Assembly: GCA_964023275.1 (NCBI GenBank)
Contig: OZ029923.1
Coordinates: 10,058,238-10,122,237, forward strand
Length of the DNA stretch: 64,000 bases
Direction: 5' to 3'
Origin: Norana najaformis
Lineage: Eukaryota; Annelida; Clitellata; Crassiclitellata; Hormogastridae
Below are positions 52,925-64,000 of the stretch, piece by piece; the stretch's first letter is position 1; each line of letters begins with the position of its first letter. The notes below the pieces were generated by a model. That model ran no database searches, was not told the origin of the DNA, and worked only from the letters and a program-made list of their open reading frames with translations. A program made the position numbers and the translations under genes.

Positions 52925-53180
52925 GAAACATTCCTCTTTCACAGATTTTATCCTGACACTCCTTCTTCCTCTTACCTGTCTCTCCTCTCCAACCCCGACA
53001 CCACCATCCCCCATAACTGCCATGCTGTTTCTCCTTCTGACTTTTGGATCTTGACCTGGAACCGAACACTTTTGCCTATCGATTTTGTTTTGACTGAGCG
53101 CCTGTGAATAAGCTGGTCTTCGCGACGTGGGATTCGTTGGGCGCTGTAGAAATTTCGGAATTACGATTACGATTAGACAG
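52925..53180 (+). mobile_element. LINE 3' end (family L)
   Basis: TTTTGGATCTTGACCTGGAA, TTTTGCCTATCGATTTTG, then TTCGTTGGGCGCTGTAGAAA and terminal TTACGATTACGATTA. It is nearly collinear with 11885-12112 and 60290-60695. Confidence 0.85.
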
Positions 53181-53389
53181 CGCCTCTGATTAGTTTCCAT
53201 CCATCCGTTGATCCAGCCAGTCAGCTAGCCAACCAATCATTCATATTTGATAACAACAACAGCAACAGCAGCAACAACAACAACAACAAAGGTACCAGCC
53301 ATTCAGGCGTTGCCCCAAACACACCCCTACACACGTTTCCTTTATTCTCTACTTCCGCGCGCTACATCCTCAGCAACAATATAATAATA

Positions 53390-53815
53390 CTCCCGTGTGT
53401 CAACACGCCCCTAGCGGCTGCGAGGTGAAGTCTCTCCATTATGGGACGCTTGTGGTCGAAAACTTAGACTCCGTGCGACACAAAACTCCCCGAATACAAC
53501 CCCCGCGGGGTTTCCGCTCCCCACACGTCACCGGGGGTCGTGCTAATTGGAACATTCGCGAAAAATAACACCAATTTGATGAGCAGGCACAGAACGCCAC
53601 CTACCGTTCGCCGGTCGAGCGAAAGAGCTACTTAACAGACAGCGCTTTGAATGCGAGGGAAAAAAGGGAACGCGGTCGACCATCGATGTGCATTGTGTAG
53701 AGCGATTGTGTGCAACCAATCGCTTTTATGTCCGTGTTTCGACGAGTTTTCGCCACCAACTCCACACATAATCGAGTTTTTATAATGGGCTAATTAGAAA
53801 TCTACATACCTACGA
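53390..53815. promoter_or_regulatory. Candidate non-coding regulatory block 3' of FoxG
   Basis: This compact, GC-balanced, repeat-free segment stands out from the AT-rich repeats around it. It holds several homeodomain-type cores (GTGCTAATTGG, ACCAATTTGATGA, GGGCTAATTAGAAATC) and an ACCAATCG box. It lies about 3 kb downstream of the FoxG stop. Function is inferred only from composition and motifs. Confidence 0.3.
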
Positions 53816-53884
53816 AGACGATGCAAACTCTACATAATATGCACTTCATGTATAATAAATACGTAGGCCTATATAAACGTATCG

Positions 53885-54030
<146 letters not shown>

Positions 54031-54124
54031 CGCTTTTAAGAACCCCTCAAAGGCGTTTGCAAGTATTTATGCAGGCATTCATATAAATTTAGGTAACGTA
54101 ATATAAAACAATGTATTCTGCATG

Positions 54125-54350
54125 ATGTCACCCGTTACTTGCCCCAGATCTCTTCATCGTGCAACAGAGGGTCATCTAGGGTTGTACCCCCGTCGTTCCG
54201 TACTTCCACGGCAGCATGGAAGCTCCACCGTGGTCAGCCCATCGTTTTGGAACAGGCTGAAACGCAACCTCCGACATGAGCTATACTACACTTCTCTTTC
54301 TATGCCTTTATTTCTCTCTGTCGCCAGTGGTGGCAGATAATTCTTCAAGG
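54125..54350 (+). mobile_element. LINE C-terminal coding fragment
   Basis: The frame reads [40 protein letters not shown]. This resembles the FSVAAPRFWNSLP-type end of CR1/L2 LINE proteins. It is short and truncated between two microsatellites. Confidence 0.6.
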
Positions 54351-54360
54351 GGCGGAGGGA

Positions 54361-56309
<1,949 letters not shown>

Positions 56310-56384
56310 TCGCTGTTCAACTAAGGGAAGGACGAGGTTCGAACCCGTACCTTTGCGTTACAAGACGAGCGATCGCGACCTGCT
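56310..56384 (-). mobile_element. SINE head fragment (family A-like)
   Basis: On the minus strand a B-box-like ACGGGTTCGAACC preceded by CTTGTAACGC resembles the family A head. The A box is poorly preserved. Confidence 0.4.
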
Positions 56385-56700
56385 GTATCATCGTCGTCGC
56401 CATTTTGTGCTCCGTTTCCGCTTCCGGCTTCGACCGGAAGTTTCACGGCCGACCGGTAAATCCATGGCGGCGTTCGATCTGTTGTTGTTGTCGTCGTCGT
56501 CATCATCGTCATCGTCGTCGTAATAATTCAGTTTACGTGAGTGTCATGGAGAGTTCGTGACATCCGGGTTCTATTTTCTGTTCTTAGTTCTTGTTCCTCA
56601 CTCTTTCGCGCGTCCTTCTCTTCCTCTTTCTCATTCCCCAACATCCGGCGGAAGTTGAGAGGATGATAGTCGAATCCTACAGAGTAGATGATCGGACTGC
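56385..56700 (-). pseudogene. Decayed tandem copy of the FoxG 5' coding region
   Basis: On the minus strand this aligns with codons about 8 to 115 of the adjacent FoxG gene. YHPLNFRRMLG matches [11 protein letters not shown], then an acidic run and SEEQELRTENRTR match [14 protein letters not shown] stop follows HDTHVN, after which the Asp-repeat region continues in another frame (GACGACGAT runs) into GGTCGGCCGTGAAACTTCCG-type sequence matching the [11 protein letters not shown] region. No forkhead domain remains. It starts about 20 bp beyond the FoxG stop codon, so it is a head-to-tail partial duplicate with frameshifts. Confidence 0.8.
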
Positions 56701-56719
56701 GGTGCCTCAGTCTTTTCTT

Positions 56720-57907
56720 CTAGCTTCTAAACGGTCTGTTCGGGAGGTCACTCGACTGCGAGGCTTTCGGAATGTGGTTCGGCAGCGCGGATCGCAGGGC
56801 ATAGGCATACAGGGAAGACAATGGGTTGCGGGTTAGAGCACCGGGGTGGAAAACCCCGTAGTTGAGGCCAACCCCGTTTAGAGGATACGGCAAAGACGTA
56901 TGGAAGTTCACAGAGGGCGGGGTGGCGAAGATAGGGTTGCCGAATTGCCCCGACGGGGTGCTGGTCGACGCAGACGGGTGGCAGGCTAATCTCTCGGGGC
57001 AGTCTACGATGGATGGAGTGGAGACAGCTCCCGCACAATCCGGGTAGACCAATCCCGACGCCGCCAACCGCTGATAGAACGGAAGTAGCGATGACAACAC
57101 CGGATATGACGCGTTAGACAGCAGGTACGGACTAACCGGAAGCGTCTGCAGACAGGCAGAAGTCGCCGCGCCGGTTCCGCCACCGGAAGTCGACGCGGTG
57201 GCGTACATCCGGTTCCGGTTGGCGCGCCGGCGGAGCTTACCCGTCGTGCCCCCGATGTAGACGTCATCGGCGGATGCGTCCAGCATCCAGTAGTTGCCCT
57301 TTCCGGGGTCGTCGTAGTGTCGTGCGACCTTGACGAAGCATTTGTTCAGGGATAGGTTGTGTCGGATGGAGTTTTGCCAGCCTTGGCGGTTATCCTTATA
57401 GTAGGGAAAGTGGCGCACTATAAATTCGTAGATCCCGCTCAGGGTCAGTCGTCGTTCCGGGCTGCTGCGTATGGCCATCATGATCAAAGCGTTGTAGCTA
57501 TAGGGCGGCTTCTCGGAGCTCTTCCTCGCAGTTCCTCCGCCAGAGTGCGCCGCTACTTCCGCCTGCGACGAGTCAGGCTGCGCCGTCGTCTTGTCGTCCA
57601 CTTCCGGCCACGGACGGAAGTTGCACAATCGGTCGGAAGTGGCGTCATTCGATCTGTAGACGTCGTCATCGTCGTCGTCGTTGTAATCGTTCAATTTGAC
57701 GTCAGTTCCGGAAGACTGGTGTGTCCTGGAGTCCATAATGTCAGGTTCACTGTCGTCGCGTGAGACTTCCGGTACACGGGATCGACTTTCGGCTCTTAGT
57801 TCTTGTTCTTCGTTCTTTCCCGCGTCATCCTCCTCCTCTTCCTCCTCCTCCCCCAACATCCGGCGGATACTAAAGGGATGATAGAATATGTAACGCCGAT
57901 TGCTCAT
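56720..57907 (-). CDS. FoxG: Forkhead transcription factor, FoxG class
   Basis: Nuclear DNA-binding regulator; FoxG/BF-1/sloppy-paired genes pattern anterior nervous system and head. It is a single exon of 395 aa with ATG at 57907 and no intron, as is common for FoxG. An EH1-like Groucho-binding motif (FSIRRML, residues 12-18) is followed by acidic runs (residues 20-28 and 77-82). The forkhead domain spans about residues 133-230. It starts [15 protein letters not shown], has the recognition helix [15 protein letters not shown] (177-191), and ends with the FoxG-diagnostic [15 protein letters not shown]. The C-terminal part keeps only [11 protein letters not shown]-type similarity and is otherwise diverged and Pro/Ser-rich. 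A broken copy of its own 5' end lies directly downstream. Class assignment is firm; one-to-one orthology needs a tree. Confidence 0.93.
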   Translation of the reverse strand: MSNRRYIFYHPFSIRRMLGEEEEEEEDDAGKNEEQELRAESRSRVPEVSRDDSEPDIMDSRTHQSSGTDVKLNDYNDDDDDDVYRSNDATSDRLCNFRPWPEVDDKTTAQPDSSQAEVAAHSGGGTARKSSEKPPYSYNALIMMAIRSSPERRLTLSGIYEFIVRHFPYYKDNRQGWQNSIRHNLSLNKCFVKVARHYDDPGKGNYWMLDASADDVYIGGTTGKLRRRANRNRMYATASTSGGGTGAATSACLQTLPVSPYLLSNASYPVLSSLLPFYQRLAASGLVYPDCAGAVSTPSIVDCPERLACHPSASTSTPSGQFGNPIFATPPSVNFHTSLPYPLNGVGLNYGVFHPGALTRNPLSSLYAYALRSALPNHIPKASQSSDLPNRPFRS

Positions 57908-59050
57908 CTTCAGCAGCGAATTCTATACCGCCTGATTCATGACACTGACAATCCTTCGATACTGTCAGCTGACGATTGCTGTTTGTTTTATTCGTAGTCG
58001 TTACCAGTCGCCGAGAGCACATGCGCGAAGACACGTGACGCGGCGTAGTAATCCGTGGCGGTGATTCGGCTCCTCGTGAGAGACTTCTAATTGAGCTACT
58101 TATTGCCAGTTCTTGACGTTTCGAAGATACCGCCGTCCTTAAAATACGCCACTAACCTGGCGTAAAGCCAAGCTGAGGGGCGTGGCTTCGCTCATTAGCC
58201 ACGCCTTCGCTTGATCACGATTGGCCGGTAGATTTTACGGTTATTGAATTGTACGTCTAAAACGACTGTTTTAATAAAGGCCTTTTAACAAACGAGCGAT
58301 TAACTGAACTTACATTATATAAATATATTAACCCATTTGGTCGGTGGCCAGTCACGAACAAGCAGAGGCGGGGCTAACACATCAGCGATTTTTCAGTCAA
58401 CGCGGACACAGCACTAGTGGGCGGAGTAAATGCATCTCGTTCTGCCCACCGACCAATCGCTTCAGCCGCCAATCTTTGATGGGATGGCTCTCGTTAGCTG
58501 GAGCGAGACGTCGTGGCCGGCTGCGGCGTTGAAATGAAGGCTCGTCACTTTTTGTCGCAGTCGGGTTGTGCCAGTCCCAAGCCTGGATAAAAGAGCAGGA
58601 TGACGCTAATCATCTTCGCTATGACATAGCGTCGTTACACAGCAACCACACATTTGGGTATGTTAAATTGGCCTAAAGAGGCATTTAGCGCCACACGGGG
58701 ATATAATGAGCTAGGGAGCCGGAGGAGAGTGTAGGTACGCCCGGGTGCGTGGTCGATTAGGCGCGGAACGTTTTGGGTAGGCAGGAGATTGGCAGAAACA
58801 AGTAGACTGATCGGTAGTCACCTCAGAGTCTAACCAATGCCAGACTAATCTACGGAAGTGGCGTCGATAAGTTCCAAACATTGGGGGAGACCTAGCCCTT
58901 CCGTTATCACCTTCCCACCTGATATAACTAATATAGCGAGTATGTTGCTGTAGTTTTTACCACATTTTTATACTAATAAATTATTCTTATTATGATTACT
59001 AAAATTAAAATTGTTTAAAATTATAATAATAATTATAATAATATTAACAA

Positions 59051-59085
<35 letters not shown>

Positions 59086-59310
59086 ATTGTTGTTGTTGTC
59101 GTCGTTGTTGTCGTTGTTGTTGTTAGTATTATTATTATGAACGCATCAGCATAATCGCCGAAAATTACATTTATTTCAATATTGTTACCTTGACTTCTTC
59201 TTTAACTTTTACTTTTACCTTTCCTCGTTTATTTTTTAACGAGACGTTAGGTAGAAGAGCGATATAAGACAAACAGCCGACAGTTGAGGTGCGACACCTA
59301 GCGTTGAGCG
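57908..59310. promoter_or_regulatory. FoxG upstream region
   Basis: Non-coding sequence 5' of the minus-strand FoxG start. It includes an imperfect inverted pair at about 58339-58351 and 58446-58458 (GGTCGGTGGCC / GCCCACCGACC) and an ATT/GTT-rich simple stretch at 58975-59140. No clear TATA box was identified and the promoter position is unknown. Confidence 0.35.
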
Positions 59311-59324
59311 GGCAATTAATTGCC
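59311..59324. promoter_or_regulatory. Perfect homeodomain-like palindrome
   Basis: GGCAATTAATTGCC is an exact 14-bp palindrome with a TAATTA-type core, about 1.4 kb upstream of the FoxG start, inside a short repeat-free block (59225-59400). It suits a homeodomain dimer; this is inferred. Confidence 0.35.
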
Positions 59325-59439
59325 GATAAATGAGGCGGGAGTTCTAAGGGACGAAGAGCGAAAAGGGGCGGAACTTTAAGGATGGGGCGGGGCCTGTTAT
59401 TTCTGCTGAAAGGAGGGAAGGAACACGTCCAAGTCCTGG

Positions 59440-59725
59440 AGTAAAAAAGGAGAGGAGGATGCAGAGTAGGAGGAGGAAAAAGGAGGAGGAGTAGGTGGAG
59501 AAGAAGCAGGAGTAGGAGGAGAAGGAGGAGGAGGAGGAATAGGCTTAATAGGAGTAAGTGAAAGAGGAGAAAGATGACAATGATGATGAGGAAATTAGTG
59601 AGGAGGTCGAAACAGAAGAGGCGGAAGAAGAAGCGACGGAGGAGAAAGAGTAAGAGAAAGCAGGAATGAGGAAGACGTGAAAGAGAAAAGATGTAGAAAT
59701 TAAGTGAAGGAAGAGGAACAGAAGG
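59440..59725. repeat. Purine-rich GGA/GAA tract
   Basis: Strong purine asymmetry with AGGAGGAGGA and GAAGAAG motifs over ~280 bp. A poly-G run of ten lies separately near 59858-59867. Confidence 0.8.
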
Positions 59726-60007
59726 AAGTGGAATAGTGTAGTACGAAAGTTGAGATATATAGGACTACATGCATAAAGCCGACATTAGTTCATGTAATTA
59801 TAAAACGCCTATTATGTATACATGTTCTTATTATACATAGCATAGGCAACAGATCGGGGGGGGGGGGCAGTGGAGCAACATTCTCTTCGAGCTCCTCGTC
59901 AGTACCCGATCAAGGCCTTGGAGGCTAATGGACCAGCAGACTGAAGTCTACCAGGAGTCCCGATCACGTGCAATCGACAACGGTGACAACAGTGGACTAC
60001 AACTTGC

Positions 60008-60049
60008 CGCTGTCCTCTGTCCTCTGTCCTCTGTCCTCTGTCCTCTGAC
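60008..60049. repeat. 7-bp tandem repeat (CCTCTGT)n
   Basis: Five to six perfect heptamers. Confidence 0.9.
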
Positions 60050-60289
60050 TTCCATGCCAAGGACCGGCCCTGAGAATTCTCCATCTCAACGTCGAGGATC
60101 TTTCAAAACCAAATAAATCAGCTCTATGACCCATCGGAAATATTGACGTCATCTGATATTTGCAGGAAAACAATTTATCGGAAGAATTAGGAGAAAGATA
60201 CAAAATCTGTCTTATAGTTCACAAAGTACTACATTTAAATCAGCCGATCTATTGACGTTCAATGCTCGCCATTATTTTAATTGATGTTG

Positions 60290-60695
60290 TACTCGATCAG
60301 TGGACGCTAGGACTCTTCCTGTGCCCCATAGGCTTACCCGGACAATGTCCGATTCTCGCGGCTTTTCGGTAGCTGGCCCAAAGCTGGGGAACTCGCTGCC
60401 CACTCAGTACAGTTCTTTCTGTTAATTATTTGATGTCATTCAAGTCTAAACCTAAGACTCGTCTCTTTCATCTTGCTTACCCCCTTCTTCCTCTTATCTC
60501 TCTCCCCTCTCCAACCCCAAGCACCATCCCCCGTAGCTGCCACGCTGTCTCTCCGTCTGACTTTTTGATCTTGACCTGGAACCGAACCCTTTTGCCTATC
60601 GATATTGCTTTGACTCAGCGCCTGTAAATAAGGTGGTCCCCGCGATGTGGCTTTCGTTGGGCGCTGTAGAAATCTCGGAATTACGACTACGATTA
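60290..60695 (+). mobile_element. LINE 3' end (family L) with coding remnant
   Basis: The coding remnant reads FSVAGPKLGNSLP, then KTRLFHLAYPL. It leads into the family L tail (TTGACCTGGAACCGAACCC, TTTCGTTGGGCGCTGTAGA, terminal TTACGACTACGATTA). It links this non-coding tail to a CR1/L2-type LINE, explaining all the family L fragments. Confidence 0.8.
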
Positions 60696-63440
60696 CCCAC
60701 CGTAGCCTGGTTTTTAATTTCTCTGACCTATCAGAATTCAACTTGGATTCTCCAATGAATGATTTTTAATTGTGATTTCATTTGAAGAAAACATCGATTT
60801 ATGCCTTGGGCATTGTTATAGCGGCTCAGTTAACGTTTTTTTTGTTTAGTTTAGATACATACATCGTGTTGGCGAGGGTTAATTGTTTGTAGGTATTGTT
60901 GACCAACGTAGGCGCATTGTTACAGATGTTGGAAATCTTCCTGTAATACTGTCGTCCGAATAGTTCTTGTTAGTCGGCTGATATATTAACGGACACTCAA
61001 TCCGAAACAGACTCACAGCTTCCGGCTGGAATCGGGTCCCAAATTACAGGGAACGAGAGAAGAATGGAGGGTTGGACCAACTGGGAGGGCAGGATGGGAA
61101 GCCTAAGGAGCGTTGCGGGGAGGAGTTTACGTAGATGTTTGAATAAAAGTGGAGATGAACAGACGTATATAGGGAATTTATAGTGTGAATTGAGGGTGAG
61201 TCTGTATGGGTGTGTGATAGTCCAGTCAGTGGAGGATTTAGCTATAGGCGGGGAGTTCGCCCCCACCCCACGCCCTCTCACTGCATCGATGCAGATCGGA
61301 ACAATGCCGGTCTTTGAATCTGGTGAAGAAAAGTTGAGATGTGATATAACCGGGAACGCACTGACCAGTTTCTTGAACGGCAGCGGTGAGGTAATCTTTC
61401 GTAACGTCACCCCTCGATTTACACATGCCTGTTATGTATTTATTTATTTCTCACAAACAGAAGGAGATTAAATCCGATTCGGTTAAATTACATTATCTTA
61501 TAGAGAGATTAACTACGATATAAGGTCAAGATAAGGTTAAGAAAGATTAAATCCGATTCGATTCAATTACAATATCTTAGAGCGATTACCTTGGCTTCAC
61601 CTCATGCATGCGTCTTGTTATTAATTTAGGTTTGATAAAACAAGCACAGATATGTGTATGTGTAGGCCTATAGTTGTGTATGCATGTATTGTTAGGCCTA
61701 CATACGGATTTTTAAAGATATATGACCGCGTATACGGTTGAGCTTTAGCACGCTGTTTGCCTTCTGTAGGCCTACATTTTGGCGGGAAAACCGAACTTAT
61801 GAAAGATGTCGTGTTTACGTTTGGCTCAGACTGAATTGTGGTTGTTGGTCCTTCGAGACCGTTTTTGTTGCCAGTCTCAAGACTAGTCGTGTTCAGTCTC
61901 CCTGCGTAGATGACTTGTTTGGTGCTTCAGAACCGTTTTGATTCTTTTTGAGCTGTTTTTCGACGTGGAAGTTGTGTTTTCTCTTCGTGAGATGATTCGC
62001 TGGTTTTGTCACAGCCTGAGGTCAGCATCTTGTTACTCTTCTTAAATCATGTTACGCCTTTCTATAGCTTAGGAAGTAACATTTAACCTGAAGATGGAAT
62101 CATATTGCATACCCTGGGAAAACCTGCAACAGTGCGTGTATTTATGCTTGCAAACATGTATGTATCTGGCTATTTATATAGCGCTTTTTCATAACATGTC
62201 GAAGGCACTGTTGCTTTTATGCGCTCATTTCCACGGCGTGTACTAAGTCATCATACAGATACAACCCACAAGTACTGTCGGCGTTGCCATGGCGACCAGA
62301 GCTATGCGCCGTGGACTTTCGGAGGCATCGGTCGACGCTTGATGCGAGTTCTTTGATGGCCGTAGCGCGTGACTCCTCTTTGTAAGGTCGTGAGTTCGAT
62401 GTCTACGCGAGACTTGTGTGATCAGTATACTCGAAGTAAAATGACCAGTGACTGACTACTGCTGTAGGATACTAGGCCTACTTACGCATAGTATTTAAGT
62501 ACCTTGCTTTGGGATTTACTTAATCACACTATTTAAATATACTGGTTAAGTTGGTTGTCATAATCAAACTACCGCTTTAGAAAACTATTTGAGTAATATG
62601 TTGCCTTGGGAATTAGAATACTAGGCCTACTTAACTATACTATACTGGTATACTGGTTTAGTATATTATTTATTCATACTATTGTAGTATACTGCTCGAA
62701 TATTCCATTTGAGTAGTGCACAAATTAATCATAAGATACTGCTTCGGGTGGGGGAGATTGAGCGTGGGTGAAATTGTGGGTGGGTGAGATCGGGGGTGGA
62801 GATATTGGGGGTGTGGTTCTTGGTGGCGGTGAGGCAGAAAACCCAGAAATTACAGTGGGTAAACAATTCGGTTGGGTAACCGTGCTCCGTGGCAAACACT
62901 CAGGGCAACGAGGGTTAATCCATTTCAACCTTTCCGCGTCTAGTTGTCGCCGGATTGCTTGTGCCCCACGCTGCGCGCGCTCTGTCGACAAGGGCAGGTC
63001 CAGAACTTAAATGGAAGGGAGGGTCTCGTTTGATGGCACAAATCGGTGGATCTTTGTCAAGATTCGATTTTTAATGGAATGGCCACAGGTCTTTCTCTGT
63101 CTGGCCAGACTATCTCCTACGATTCCTCGCTCATATGGCTTGTTAACAAAATGAATTACATAATACTTACTTACTTGCTTGCTTGCATACTTACATTATC
63201 TTACTTACATTTCGTGCCTATCTATAGGTCCTTCACTCCCACTTGATCAGGCTCTCTCTATTGAAGGATTCAGTTCCCCATAACAGTTCTTTCCAACTGA
63301 ATGTTGAAATCAGTGACGGATTTAGCTATAAGTGGGGAGTGCATAGTGGACTACCAGAATGTGGCGCCCCTATGGAAATGCTCTTCCCCCACGCAAGCAG
63401 TTTTGGAGCCGCAACTGATGTAAATGTAGGTGTTTTTCTA
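60696..63440. other. Intergenic with dispersed repeats, no gene recognised
   Basis: A ~27-bp unit (AGATTAAATCCGATTCG) is duplicated at about 61468 and 61540. The motif GTGACGGATTTAGCTATA/GGGGAG occurs at 61229-61256 and 63312-63340, marking a dispersed repeat. The tRNA-like stretch at 62335-62420 is listed separately. No conserved coding sequence was seen. Confidence 0.4.
62335..62420 (+). mobile_element. tRNA-like SINE fragment
   Basis: A-box-like TGGCCGTAGCGCGT, a 27-bp gap, then B-box-like GTGAGTTCGATGTC. It cannot fold as a full tRNA by eye and is probably a SINE head. Confidence 0.45.
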
Positions 63441-63449
63441 TAGCGCATG

Positions 63450-63560
63450 GTCTCGACCCTGTTCAGTTTTCGCTGAATTTATCGTGTGAGATCCTTTACC
63501 ACCGCTGCCCATTTGAATGGGCGCCATGACATTTAAGGTACACGTGTAGTTAACCCGCTG
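63450..63560 (+). repeat. Dispersed repeat shared with 34780-34895
   Basis: CCTGTTCAG, TGAATTTATCGTGTGAG, CCATTTGAATGG, GCGCCATGACATTTAAGGT, in the same order as the other copy. Confidence 0.6.
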
Positions 63561-63603
63561 CTGTCAAGCAAATTCTGAGTTTTGGTTATTTGTGTGGTTA
63601 ATT

Positions 63604-63745
63604 AGGGGGAGAAAGACAGACAGACAGACAGAAAGACAGACAGACAGACAGAAAGACAGACAGAAAGACAGACAGAAAAAGAGACAGAGAGAGTGAGTGA
63701 ATGAGTGAGAGACAGACAGACAGACAGAGAAAGAGACAGATTCTT
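63604..63745. repeat. (ACAG)n microsatellite
   Basis: ACAGACAG/AAAGACAG repeats. The window then ends in sequence without a recognisable gene, apart from a GCGCC-CCTCACCAAGGCG-type LINE/SINE terminal motif at 63757-63787. Confidence 0.9.
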
Positions 63746-64000
63746 TCAGAGCAACTACATAGCGCCTTCAAGAGCCTCACCAAGGCGTCGAGGTTCTTAA
63801 AGTTGAATGGGGCTTGGTCGAGGCCAGGGCCACGTATACAGAGGCGAGGGGAGGGAAGACGTAGGGGCAGAAGAGAGCATGAATTAAACGACCGTGGGGT
63901 GTGTTAAGAGGGTACTTGGCTAAGAAAACCCTGAGGGTCGAATCCTATAATCATATCCAAATCATTTTGCAGTTCTTGTTGAGAGTTCTTCGTTCGCTTT

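Overview
The window is nuclear DNA of an animal, most likely a marine invertebrate. It holds intron-bearing genes (GT-AG introns plus two apparent GC-AG introns) for metazoan proteins: a two-transmembrane BK-beta/TipE-type channel subunit, a secreted or anchored two-Ig protein, NDUFB5, the actin capping protein beta subunit and a FoxG forkhead factor. These sit in a very repeat-rich background of LINE 3' ends, several tRNA-headed SINE families, satellites and microsatellites. The phylum cannot be fixed from sequence alone. An animal gene for the Fe-S (class I) fumarase argues against a vertebrate, where fumarase is class II.

Layout. 1-4.7 kb: microsatellites, a GGTA-type array and repeat debris. 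4.7-7.4 kb (+): KCNMB/TipE-like gene with two possible first-exon splice donors. 7.4-15.9 kb: gene-poor, with a 34-bp satellite (8.8-10.0 kb), a long AT tract, a CTG tract and a degenerate 40-bp array split by a LINE tail. 15.9-21.8 kb (-): five-exon two-Ig gene whose last intron contains a 2-kb foldback element. 22-23.6 kb: LINE fossils. 24.9-32.6 kb (+): twelve-exon class I fumarase. 35.3-38.9 kb (+): six-exon NDUFB5. 39.3-40.9 kb: LINE/SINE debris. 41.7-46.6 kb (+): CAPZB, seven coding exons. 47-56.3 kb: repeats, including a 5'-truncated LINE with a reverse transcriptase frame. 56.4-57.9 kb (-): single-exon FoxG with a decayed tandem copy of its own 5' coding end directly downstream. 58-64 kb: FoxG upstream DNA with a perfect homeodomain-like palindrome, then more repeats.

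Gene relationships. Fumarase (TCA cycle) and NDUFB5 (complex I) are adjacent on the same strand and both mitochondrial, but each has its own promoter-sized gap, so this is neighbourhood and not an operon. CAPZB, FoxG, the Ig protein and the channel subunit are functionally unrelated neighbours. Exon boundaries were set by hand from homology, splice sites and phase, and every junction keeps frame. Untranslated exons and promoters were mostly not resolvable.
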